Shown here: piece after piece, positions 14,357 to 21,334 of the stretch
Layout: each line of letters starts with the position of its first letter
How positions within the stretch are numbered: the first letter of the stretch is position 1
The notes under the pieces: generated by a model
The model's database searches: none
What the model was told of the DNA's origin: nothing
The model's input: only the letters and a program-made list of their open reading frames with translations
Program-made: the position numbers and the translations under genes
DNA from: DASTPP01 sp035762175
Lineage (GTDB): Bacteria; Myxococcota_A; Polyangia; Polyangiales; Polyangiaceae
Direction of reading: 5' to 3'
DNA length: 21,334 bases
NCBI GenBank assembly: GCA_035762175.1
Contig: DASTPP010000090.1
Location: 1-21,334, forward strand

Positions 14357-16426
14357 TCAGCTCACGAGAAGCGGCGCCTGGCCGGCCGCGGCGAGGGCGA
14401 GCAGGGCGTCGGCGGCGGCATAGAGCGCGGCGGGGCCGTCTTCGCCGCCGCCGGCGGGCGAGCCGAGCAGGGCGTCGGCCGCGCGCTGCCGCGTCAGCTC
14501 GGCCGGCAGCGCGAGCGGCACGAGCGTGCCGCGCAGGCGGTTGTGGCCGTGCAAGAAGGCGAGGGTATCGCCGAGCTGCACGAGCTCGAGCGGGTCGGGC
14601 AGCGGGCGCGCCGGGCCGCCGCCGGGCCCGGGGGTGAGCGAGGCGATGAGGCCCTGCAAGAGCGCGATGGCCCGCCCGAGGGCGCCGCCGTCGGCGGCCT
14701 CGGCCTCGTCGCCTTCGTCGTCGTCCTCGTCGGTGGCGAAGGCCGCGCCGGGGGCGGCGGTGGCGGTGCCTCCGACGAGCGGGGCGCCGAGCAGGGCGGT
14801 GAGCAGCGCCTTGGCGCAGACGTCGCTTGCGGGGCTCGCGGCGTCGACCGAGGCGAGGCGCCCCTCGAGCAGCGCGGTGAGGCCGGGGCGCAGGGCGTCG
14901 ACGAGGTTCGCCTCCATCGCGAGCCAGACGACGGGGTAGGCGGCGCCCTCGAGCAGGCGCGCGTCGGCGCTCGAGGCGCCGTCGCGTCCGAGCACCCGCG
15001 AGAGCCTGGCCGGGTCGGCGTCGGCGCCGGGGGCGAGCAGGGCGAGCGCGTCGTCGAGCAGGGGGCGCACGCGCGCGGGCGGCAGCTCGGCGCCGACGCG
15101 GGCGCCGGCGAGGGCCCAGCGGTAGTGCGCAAGCAGGCCGCGCGGGGCGAGGTCGGCGAGGCGGGCGCGGAAGGCCTCGAGCTCGTCGTCACCCGCGCCG
15201 CCGAGCGAGAACGCTGCGGCCTGCGCGGAGGCGAGCGCGAGCGGATCGCCGGGGCGCGCGCGAGCGAGCCGCGCCCGCAGCACCTCGCGCGAGAGCACGA
15301 AGAGGCTCGGATCGTGCGCGGGGAAGGTGCGCCCGTCGAAGTCGGTCTCGGCGCTCAGCACGCGCAGCTCGTCGCCCCGTCCGACGACGACGAGATCGAG
15401 CGGCAGCGCGCGCGTCGCCTCGCGCAGGAGCAGCTTCGCCAGGTTGAAGCGCAAGAGCGGCGGCACCGCGAGCGGCACCGGCAGCCCTTCAACGGTGACG
15501 TCGAGCCGGCCCGGCGCCCACCCGATCTGCGCCTTGAGGCGCCCCGGGCCGCGGGGCACCGGCGCCGAGGGCGAGACCGTGAGCTCGGGCAGGGCGGGCG
15601 GCACGAACGAGCGCGCCACGGGCCTCGCCTTGGGCGTCGCCCCGAAGGCGGGCCGGAAGAAGACGACGCCGCCGCGCTCGGTGACGGGGTGGTCTTCGAG
15701 GCGAATGAGGCCCTTGAGCAGGGGCCCGAGCGAGAGCGCCTCTTGGAAGAGCCGGCTGATGGCCTTGCCGGCGAGCGGGTCATCGGGCCGATACTCGGCG
15801 AGGTGGTCGACCAGCACGGCGACGGCGTCGGACTCGGTGTCGCGGCAGAAGATGAGCAGCTTGCCGCCGGGGGCGAGGTCGATGCCGAGGGGCCAGACGC
15901 TCATCGAGCGGGCGGGCAAGGCGGCGGCCGCCGCCGCCGGGGGCGCCCCCTCGCCGCGGGCCTCGGCGGCCATGCGGCTCTGCACGGCGACGAGATCGTG
16001 CTCGCGGCGGAAGAGGCGCATCCAGGCGATGAGGCGCTGGGTCTCTTCCCAGGCGTCGGCGCTGAGGGCGGGGCGCTTGTCGAGGGCGGGCTCGGCGAGC
16101 ACGGCGGCGAGCCGGTGGCGCAGGCGCCCGAGCGTTTCGTAGGCCGTGGGCAGGCGCAGGGCGGCGGCGCGCTCGGCGAGCTGCTCGAGCGCCGAGGGCA
16201 GCTCGGGGGCGGGGAAGGCGAGGCCGGCGACGCAGATCTGGCGCACGATCTCGACGACTTCGCCGAGGAACTGCTCGACGAGCGACGCCCCGTCGACCAT
16301 GGCGGCGAGGTCGTCGGGGCCGGGGGGCTCGGCGCCCTCGCGCAAGATGTCGGCCTCGAGGCTGATCTCGTCGAGCTTGGCCGCGAGGCTCGCGCGGGCG
16401 TCGGGGGTCGGGGCGGCGGTCGTCAT
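14357..16426 (-). CDS. Unrecognised 689-aa protein of the vWA/DUF5682 cluster
   Basis: I do not recognise a named family. The protein looks soluble. Residues 1-160 are mostly helical with leucine-rich segments (for example LVEQFLGEVVEIVRQICVAG), followed by an Ala-rich linker at about 157-170. Residues about 175-400 have alternating beta-type segments (SMSVWPLGIDLAPGGKLLIF; LDLVVVGRGDELRVL). The C-terminal half is Ala/Leu-rich and helical, possibly a repeat scaffold. A short acidic stretch (DEDDDEGDEAEA) sits near residue 575. No signal peptide, membrane segment or catalytic motif is evident. ATG 16426 has GAG/AGG purines just upstream. The gene starts 33 nt after the 430-aa gene and is followed 8 nt later by the eRF1-like gene, so it is likely co-expressed and may bridge them. 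Coding reality is supported by operon packing and sensible protein composition; function is unknown. Confidence 0.78.
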   Translation of the reverse strand: MTTAAPTPDARASLAAKLDEISLEADILREGAEPPGPDDLAAMVDGASLVEQFLGEVVEIVRQICVAGLAFPAPELPSALEQLAERAAALRLPTAYETLGRLRHRLAAVLAEPALDKRPALSADAWEETQRLIAWMRLFRREHDLVAVQSRMAAEARGEGAPPAAAAAALPARSMSVWPLGIDLAPGGKLLIFCRDTESDAVAVLVDHLAEYRPDDPLAGKAISRLFQEALSLGPLLKGLIRLEDHPVTERGGVVFFRPAFGATPKARPVARSFVPPALPELTVSPSAPVPRGPGRLKAQIGWAPGRLDVTVEGLPVPLAVPPLLRFNLAKLLLREATRALPLDLVVVGRGDELRVLSAETDFDGRTFPAHDPSLFVLSREVLRARLARARPGDPLALASAQAAAFSLGGAGDDELEAFRARLADLAPRGLLAHYRWALAGARVGAELPPARVRPLLDDALALLAPGADADPARLSRVLGRDGASSADARLLEGAAYPVVWLAMEANLVDALRPGLTALLEGRLASVDAASPASDVCAKALLTALLGAPLVGGTATAAPGAAFATDEDDDEGDEAEAADGGALGRAIALLQGLIASLTPGPGGGPARPLPDPLELVQLGDTLAFLHGHNRLRGTLVPLALPAELTRQRAADALLGSPAGGGEDGPAALYAAADALLALAAAGQAPLLVS

Positions 16427-16459
16427 GGGCCTCTCACGTCGGGGCGTGCGGGGGCGGCG

Positions 16460-17752
16460 TCAGCTCTCGGCGGCGGTGAACTGCGAGAGCGGCTCGAGCG
16501 AGTAGTGCACCTCGTTGACGCGGCGCTGCTGGGTGCGCCCCTTCGCGTAGACGAGCGGCTGCTGGTACAGCCCGGTGAAGGGGAAGAACTTGAGCCGCCC
16601 GCCCGAGACGCTCGCCCGGCCGAAGAGCGCGTTCGGCGCGAGCTTCTTGCCGGGGGGCGAGAAGGCGCGGGCGCGCTTCGGGTCGCGCGCGACCTCGGCG
16701 GCGCGGGCGGAGCCGAAGAGCTTCTCGAGGTTGTCGAGCAGGAGGTTGTTCTCGGCGCGCAGCGGCACCTCGATCTGCAGGGTGGCGCCGCGGGCGTCGG
16801 CCACTTCGCACGTCGCGCGGGCGTTCTTCTCGTCGGTGACGACGGGGCCGTAGCCGGCGGGCTCGACGTAGGCGAGCGCGTCGTCGCCGCGCCCGACGGG
16901 GTGCAGCTCGCCCTCGCGCAGCCGGTCGACGAGGGCGGCCCAGTCGCGCACGGCGAGCGAGGCGTAGGCCTTGGCGCCGAGGTAGGGCGCCTTCGAGACG
17001 ACGAGCTCTTTGTGCAGGCTGAGGCGGCCGTCGCCCGACATCTTCGCCTTGCGGAACTCGAAGGCCCCGTGCGCCACGTCGAAGATGCGGTGGGCGACGT
17101 GGTCGCTGATGGGCGAGTCGAGCAGCTTCTTCGGGTCGCGCCCGAAGTACGCGCAGGGCTTGCAGTTCGAGGCCTGGCAGGTGAGCTCGGGCCGGCCCTC
17201 GACGTAGAAGTAGACGGTGATGCCGACGAAGTCGGTGTCGGTCACCCAGCCGGTGGCCCCGAGCGGCTGCAAGACGAGCGGGTGGCCGACCTCGGCGTAG
17301 CTGCGGCGGGCCTCGCCGATGACGTCGAGCATCTCGTCGGGGCTCTGGCCGGCCTCGTGGCGCCGGCGGGCGGCGCGGCCGAGCAGCCAGATCTTGTTCA
17401 CCGTGCCGGCGTAGTCGGCGATGGTAAAGAGCGGGTCGCGCTCGAGGTAGCGGCGCACGTGGGTCGCGAGCGTCTCGATCTGGCGCTCGATCGCGACGAG
17501 CGCGGCGTGGTGCGCGATCTGCTCGAGCGCCCTGAGCTCGTCGAGGCTCGAGGCGCTCATGCGCTGCAGGCCCTGCTGGGCCAGGCGCAGGAGCAGCCGG
17601 TCGATCTTGTCGAAGGCCTCGGCCATGCGCTCGAGCTTGTCGCGGTCGCGCTTGCCGAGCGCCTTGCCCGCGCCGGCCCCGCCGCCCGCCTCGGCCCCTT
17701 CGCCCGCCTCGGCCTCGCCCTCGCCCGCCTCGCCGCCCTCGTTCGCCGCCAT
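16460..17752 (-). CDS. Unrecognised 430-aa protein with Cys cluster, vWA/DUF5682 cluster
   Basis: The protein starts at ATG 17752 behind two Shine-Dalgarno-like runs (AGGAG 6 nt upstream, AGGAGG a little further). Residues 6-31 are a Glu/Gly/Ala low-complexity acidic stretch. Residues about 35-160 are strongly helical (RLLLRLAQQGLQRM; EIAHH-type segments; IWLLGRAARRRHE). The rest is a mixed alpha/beta domain containing CQASNCKPC (Cys192, Cys197, Cys200), which suggests a metal site or a structural cysteine cluster, followed by YFGRDPKKLLDSP. No family name comes to mind. It cannot be the SWIM protein usually found near DUF5682 genes, since the CxCx(n)CxH pattern is absent, although it could play an analogous part. 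It lies 50 nt after the vWA gene and 33 nt before the 689-aa gene. The frame is open far upstream through the vWA gene, but that extension is only a shadow. Confidence 0.8.
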   Translation of the reverse strand: MAANEGGEAGEGEAEAGEGAEAGGGAGAGKALGKRDRDKLERMAEAFDKIDRLLLRLAQQGLQRMSASSLDELRALEQIAHHAALVAIERQIETLATHVRRYLERDPLFTIADYAGTVNKIWLLGRAARRRHEAGQSPDEMLDVIGEARRSYAEVGHPLVLQPLGATGWVTDTDFVGITVYFYVEGRPELTCQASNCKPCAYFGRDPKKLLDSPISDHVAHRIFDVAHGAFEFRKAKMSGDGRLSLHKELVVSKAPYLGAKAYASLAVRDWAALVDRLREGELHPVGRGDDALAYVEPAGYGPVVTDEKNARATCEVADARGATLQIEVPLRAENNLLLDNLEKLFGSARAAEVARDPKRARAFSPPGKKLAPNALFGRASVSGGRLKFFPFTGLYQQPLVYAKGRTQQRRVNEVHYSLEPLSQFTAAES

Positions 17753-17758
17753 CGCCCT

Positions 17759-17770
17759 CTCCTGCCTCCT
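17759..17770 (-). promoter_or_regulatory. Tandem Shine-Dalgarno runs deciding the 430-aa protein start
   Basis: On the - strand AGGAGG (17765-17770) is followed by AGGAG (17759-17763), the latter 6 nt before ATG 17752. This fixes the start well inside a much longer open frame. Confidence 0.55.
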
Positions 17771-17802
17771 GACGTTTGCGCGCCGCCCGGGCCCTCCGGG
17801 GC

Positions 17803-19044
17803 CTAGGCGATGAGCTTGCCGATATGCTCGGCGAGCTGCTTGGGGGTGAGCGCCGCGACGTACCAGCCGCAGCCGGCGAGCTGGCGCGCGACGTCTTCGT
17901 TGTAGACGGGCTTGCACTCGGTATCGAGCGCCGACAGCCCGATGCAGGTGACGCCCGCCTCGACCAGCGAGTGCGCGAGCGCCATCAGGGGCGGCGCCGG
18001 CACGCAAATGTACCAGTCGCTCACCGTGACCAGGATGGTGCGGGCCGGGTCGGTGATGAGGCTCGCGCAGTACTCGAGCGCCGCCTGGTCGTCGTTGCCG
18101 CCGCCGAGCTGGCTCTTCATCAGCACCTCGAGCGGGTCGGACACCGCCGCGGTCATGTCGACGATGCGGGTGTCCCAGAGCACGAGCCGCGTGTCGACCG
18201 CGGGCAGCGAGGCGAAGATGGCCGCCATGACCGCGCTGTGAATGAGCTTGTCGAGCATCGAGCCCGACTGGTCGACCGAGACGATGATGCGCCAGCCGGG
18301 CTTCTTGCGCTGCTTGTGCTTGAAGTAGACCCGGTTGATGACGAGCCGGTCGCGCTCGCCGTCGTAGTGCTTGAGGTTGCGCCGAATGGTCGTCGGCCAG
18401 TCGGTGTTGTGAAAGGTGCGCGGCGGCGGCCGCCGCTCGGGGTCGTTCGCGCCGTGCAGCGCGGCGTGGCACTCGCGCATCAGCCGCTCGGCGAGCTGCG
18501 AGACCACGGTGCGCACGACGTCGCGCGCGGCCTCGAGCACCTCGCCCTTCATCATGTGCTTGAAGGCCAAGATGGCCTTGAGCAGGCCCTCGCTCGGCTC
18601 GGCCCGGCGCAAGAGCTCGGGGTCGGTCACCAGCTCGTGCATGCCGTAGCGCACGAGCGCGTCGCGCTCGATGACCTCGACCGCCTCGCGCGGGAAGAGC
18701 TCGCGCACCCGCCCCAGCCACTCGGGCACCTTCAGCCCGGCCGAGCGCCCGGGGTCGCCCGCCGCGCGGTGCGAGCGCATGGCGAACTCGCGGTCGTAGA
18801 TGAACTCGAGCGCCGGGTCCAGCTCGACGGCCTCGCCCAAGAGGGCCGAGAGGCCGCCCGCGCCCGCCGCCTCGCCCGCGCCGCCGCCCGAGCCCGCGAG
18901 CCGGCCGTAGCCGAGCTGCTCGTCGGCGAAGCGCCCGAGCACCAGGCGCCAGCGCATCGCCCGCTCGACCTCGCGCTCGTCGAGGGCGCCGGCGGAGGGC
19001 TCGTCGAAGAGGTCGAGGGTGGCCTGGGGTCGGGGCTCGTCCAT
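17803..19044 (-). CDS. vWA-domain protein (CoxE-like) associated with MoxR/DUF5682 clusters
   Basis: This 413-aa protein has a helical N-terminal half carrying RWRLVLGRF (31-39), a signature of the vWA proteins that neighbour DUF5682, SWIM and MoxR ATPase genes. A von Willebrand factor A domain runs from about residue 252 to the end. The MIDAS motif is clear at 258-262 (DQSGS, in VSVDQSGSM). The third MIDAS loop reads LGGGNDDQ (313-320), where CoxE-type proteins often have GGT-D, so the Thr seems replaced by Asn. A later Asp343 sits in TVSDWYI. Known vWA-MoxR pairs act as metal-dependent adaptor plus AAA+ remodeller in complex maturation, stress or conflict systems. It is cytoplasmic, with no signal or membrane helix. 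ATG 19044 lies 61 nt after the DUF5682 stop. A MoxR partner is not in the window and is predicted to lie to the right. Confidence 0.9.
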   Translation of the reverse strand: MDEPRPQATLDLFDEPSAGALDEREVERAMRWRLVLGRFADEQLGYGRLAGSGGGAGEAAGAGGLSALLGEAVELDPALEFIYDREFAMRSHRAAGDPGRSAGLKVPEWLGRVRELFPREAVEVIERDALVRYGMHELVTDPELLRRAEPSEGLLKAILAFKHMMKGEVLEAARDVVRTVVSQLAERLMRECHAALHGANDPERRPPPRTFHNTDWPTTIRRNLKHYDGERDRLVINRVYFKHKQRKKPGWRIIVSVDQSGSMLDKLIHSAVMAAIFASLPAVDTRLVLWDTRIVDMTAAVSDPLEVLMKSQLGGGNDDQAALEYCASLITDPARTILVTVSDWYICVPAPPLMALAHSLVEAGVTCIGLSALDTECKPVYNEDVARQLAGCGWYVAALTPKQLAEHIGKLIA

Positions 19045-19105
19045 GCGTTCGGTCTCTCTGCTCCGGGGAGGGTTCGGGCGCGGGGCGTGGGCCTCTCGGC
19101 GGGGT

Positions 19106-21334
19106 TCAGAGCCAGGCGCCGAGGGCGCCGCGCACCTTCTCGTCGGCCGCGGCCGCGACGCGCGCGACCGCGGCCGGCACGGGCGCGTCGCGCGGGGGCG
19201 GCTCGGCGAGACCGGTCTCTTCGCCGACGCGGGCCGAGATGCGATCGATCTCGCTGGGGATGAACTGGGTGAAGGCGCGCCGGAGGTCGGGCAGGAGCGC
19301 CTTGAAGGTCGGCCAGTCGAGCTGCCCGAGCACGCGGCCGATGGCCTGCTGCAGGCGCCGGCTGTTCAGAAAGACGCTCTTCGAGACCAGGAAGAGCCCC
19401 TCGAGGAAGGGCCCCGCCTGCCGCACGCGCTCGGGCCCGCCGAGCAGGTACGCGTCGAGCTCGGCGGCGACGCGCCGCTCGGAGGCGCGCCCGAGGGCGA
19501 AGAGCACGCCGAGCGCGGCGCCGCGGATGGCGGGGGCGCCGTCGAGGTCACCCGCCGCCTCGCCGAGCTTGTCGGCGAGCAGCTCGCGGTCGAGCGCGGG
19601 CCCCTCGAAGGTGAGCGCGAGGCGCACGAGCGTCTGCAGCCGGTCGAGCGCCTCGCGCGCGCCCTCGGGGGGCGTGTTGGCGATCATGGGCAGCTGCAGG
19701 CAGGCCTTGTTGAAGAGGGCGACGACGGCGGCGACGACGCGCGGCTGCGAGGCCGGGGCGATGAGGTCGCGGTAGCTGAGCAGGGCGACCAGATCGTGCA
19801 TCGCCTTGACCAGGTTGCCGAAGACGGCGTCGGCGTGCACCGCGTCTTCGACGGCGCCGAGGGCCTCGTCGAAGGCCTCGAGCAGCATCATCTGCACGAG
19901 CTTGAGCAGAAGGCGCGTCGTCTCGGCCGCGTCGCCGCGGGCCTTGACGAGGCCCTCGCGCAAGAGCGACGCGGCCGCCTGCGCCACCGTCGCGCCCCGG
20001 TCGGCGAGCTCGACAAGGCGGGCATCGACGCCCACGCCCCACTTGACGCCCCAGGTCTCGGCGAGCAGCTCGAGGTGGCGGCCGGTGGCGAGGTCGGGGC
20101 CCTTGAAGTGGGGCACCGGCGCGTCCCAGTCGTTGTCGCCGACGCGCTCGAACATGGGCACCGCGAGGAAGGTGCACTGGTGCAAGAACGCGCTCTTGAG
20201 CCGGTGGCCTTCTTGTTTGCCGAGGTCGCAGCGCACCGACTTGGCGGTGCCCGTCACGTCGAGCTTGTGCAGCTTGCAGGCGGCGTAAAAGTCGCGCAGA
20301 AGGGGCGCCCGCCCGGCCGCGCCCGTCACGCGCCCGAGCCGCGCGCCGACGAGCACCTCGCGCGTCGCCCGCTCGACCTCGCCGCCGCGCACCGTGCGGT
20401 CGCCCTTGACGTAGGTCATCTGCACGGCGTCGGTCAGATCTTCGAGCGTCGCCTCGCGGTTGCCGCGCAGGGCGGCGAGGTTGCGGGCGACGCGGTAGGC
20501 GCCGACGGCGTCGGCGGTGCTCACGCCCTCGCGCGCCGAGCGGGCGTGGCGCATGATCTCGATGAGCAGCTGCACCGCGGCGGCGTGAAAGGGCTCGGGC
20601 GAGCCGGCCTTGAGCGCGTCCCAGACGGCCTGGCCGTAGGCGGGCAGGCGGTTCAGGTGGTAGAGCCCCGCGAGCGCCTGGAACGAGTGCCCCGTGAGCA
20701 TCGTCTCGAGGTTCTTGTCGGCGCCCGCCTTGGCCTTCTGCCCCTTGATGAAGGGCAGGGCCACCGAATGAAAGGCGCCGGTGACGACCACGAGCTTGGC
20801 CGAGGGGTCGGCCTTGTGCTCCTTCAAGAACGCGTCGACGTGGTGGCGCATGTGCGCCTCGCGCAAGAGCGTGCCGTCGGCCTCGAGCGCCCGCACGTCT
20901 TCGCCGGTGCGGCGGGCGCAGGCGGCGAAGGTGAGCACCGAGCGCATGAAGGCGCGCGCGTCGCGGGCGCGGGCGCAGACCTCGAAGTTGGCGTTCCAGA
21001 ATTCGTCGAAAGAGCGCCGGCGCTGCGCCTTGCGGAGGGCCTCGAAGTAGGCATTCTCGGCGAGGTGGCGGTCCTCGACGACCTGCGCGCTCTCTTGGCG
21101 AGGCACATGGTGGTGGGGGATGGTGGCCGGCAGCGGCGCGTCGATGAAGGCGAGCTTGGCCCCGACGGCGCGCCCGGCCTTCAGGGCGGCGTACTCGGGG
21201 GCGTACTCGACGAAGGGCCACCAGCCGCGGAAGCGCGCGGGCACCTCGGGGCCGGGGCTGAGCACGCCGGCCATGCCGAACTTGTCGTCGCGGTCGACGT
21301 ACGACGAGAAGATGGTGAAGGGCGGGCGCGTCTC
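19106..21334 (-). CDS. DUF5682 family protein (ChaN/EreA-like N-terminal region), 5' end outside window
   Basis: The frame is open to the right edge and gives 742 residues with the N-terminus missing. An internal ATG at 21274 lies inside conserved sequence and is not the start. DUF5682 features visible: WWPFVEYAPEY (38-48), the counterpart of the family's YPFAEFSPEW; FIDAP (63-67); FDEFWNANFE (109-118); LLREAHMRHHV (156-166); and VVVTGAFHSVAL (182-193). Together these resemble the ChaN/TraB/EreA-type fold. A later segment, VARNLAALRGNREATLEDLTDAV, is also typical. The rest is helical. The family's N-terminal RHHGPGSAR-like motif would lie off the window. DUF5682 genes are known neighbours of MoxR ATPase, SWIM and vWA genes, and here the vWA gene follows after 61 nt. 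Biochemical function is not established; an esterase/peptidase-like or haem-binding role is only a fold-based guess. Confidence 0.85.
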   Translation of the reverse strand, partial: ETRPPFTIFSSYVDRDDKFGMAGVLSPGPEVPARFRGWWPFVEYAPEYAALKAGRAVGAKLAFIDAPLPATIPHHHVPRQESAQVVEDRHLAENAYFEALRKAQRRRSFDEFWNANFEVCARARDARAFMRSVLTFAACARRTGEDVRALEADGTLLREAHMRHHVDAFLKEHKADPSAKLVVVTGAFHSVALPFIKGQKAKAGADKNLETMLTGHSFQALAGLYHLNRLPAYGQAVWDALKAGSPEPFHAAAVQLLIEIMRHARSAREGVSTADAVGAYRVARNLAALRGNREATLEDLTDAVQMTYVKGDRTVRGGEVERATREVLVGARLGRVTGAAGRAPLLRDFYAACKLHKLDVTGTAKSVRCDLGKQEGHRLKSAFLHQCTFLAVPMFERVGDNDWDAPVPHFKGPDLATGRHLELLAETWGVKWGVGVDARLVELADRGATVAQAAASLLREGLVKARGDAAETTRLLLKLVQMMLLEAFDEALGAVEDAVHADAVFGNLVKAMHDLVALLSYRDLIAPASQPRVVAAVVALFNKACLQLPMIANTPPEGAREALDRLQTLVRLALTFEGPALDRELLADKLGEAAGDLDGAPAIRGAALGVLFALGRASERRVAAELDAYLLGGPERVRQAGPFLEGLFLVSKSVFLNSRRLQQAIGRVLGQLDWPTFKALLPDLRRAFTQFIPSEIDRISARVGEETGLAEPPPRDAPVPAAVARVAAAADEKVRGALGAWL

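Noticed and set aside
14543..17806. A 1087-codon open frame on the + strand
   Set aside because: Antisense to the 689-aa and 430-aa genes, with low-complexity Gly/Ala/Arg/Glu composition and no family motif.

Overview
The window is very GC-rich (roughly 70% by eye, with strong G/C bias at third codon positions). One short gene lies at the left edge on the + strand, and every other gene lies on the - strand. The GC content, the Uma2-type protein with (RAEG)n repeats, the vWA/DUF5682 cluster and the ankyrin protein suggest a myxobacterium-like organism (Myxococcota, perhaps Polyangiales). That assignment is an inference from gene content; no marker gene is present.

Left edge (1-1841): the 3' part of a pirin gene on + converges on an ankyrin-repeat gene on -, with a palindromic hairpin between them.

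Middle (1901-11982, - strand): an apparently complete route for using uracil and thymine by the reductive pathway. In transcription order: an NCS1 nucleobase transporter; a small CxxC...CxxC protein; PreT and PreA (the two subunits of NAD-dependent dihydropyrimidine dehydrogenase); beta-ureidopropionase; dihydropyrimidinase; a CoA-dependent (methyl)malonate-semialdehyde dehydrogenase; and a class III aminotransferase. Logically, uracil or thymine is imported, reduced (PreTA), ring-opened (HydA), decarbamoylated to beta-alanine or beta-aminoisobutyrate (ureidopropionase), transaminated to a semialdehyde, and converted to acetyl-CoA or propionyl-CoA (MmsA). From the small protein to the aminotransferase the genes are separated by at most 39 nt or overlap by 8 nt, so they look like one transcript. 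A perfect 10-bp inverted repeat lies just upstream of that unit.

Right part (12207-21334, - strand): a Uma2-family PD-(D/E)XK protein, then a compact five-gene cluster. In transcription order: a DUF5682 protein (5' end outside the window), a vWA-domain protein, an unrecognised 430-aa protein with a Cys cluster, an unrecognised 689-aa protein, and a release-factor-like protein with an eRF1-type C-terminal zinc-ribbon domain. DUF5682 and this type of vWA protein are known to sit with MoxR AAA+ ATPases and SWIM proteins. Those partners would lie beyond the right edge. The two unknown proteins and the eRF1-like protein in this setting are the most promising unexplored biology in the window.
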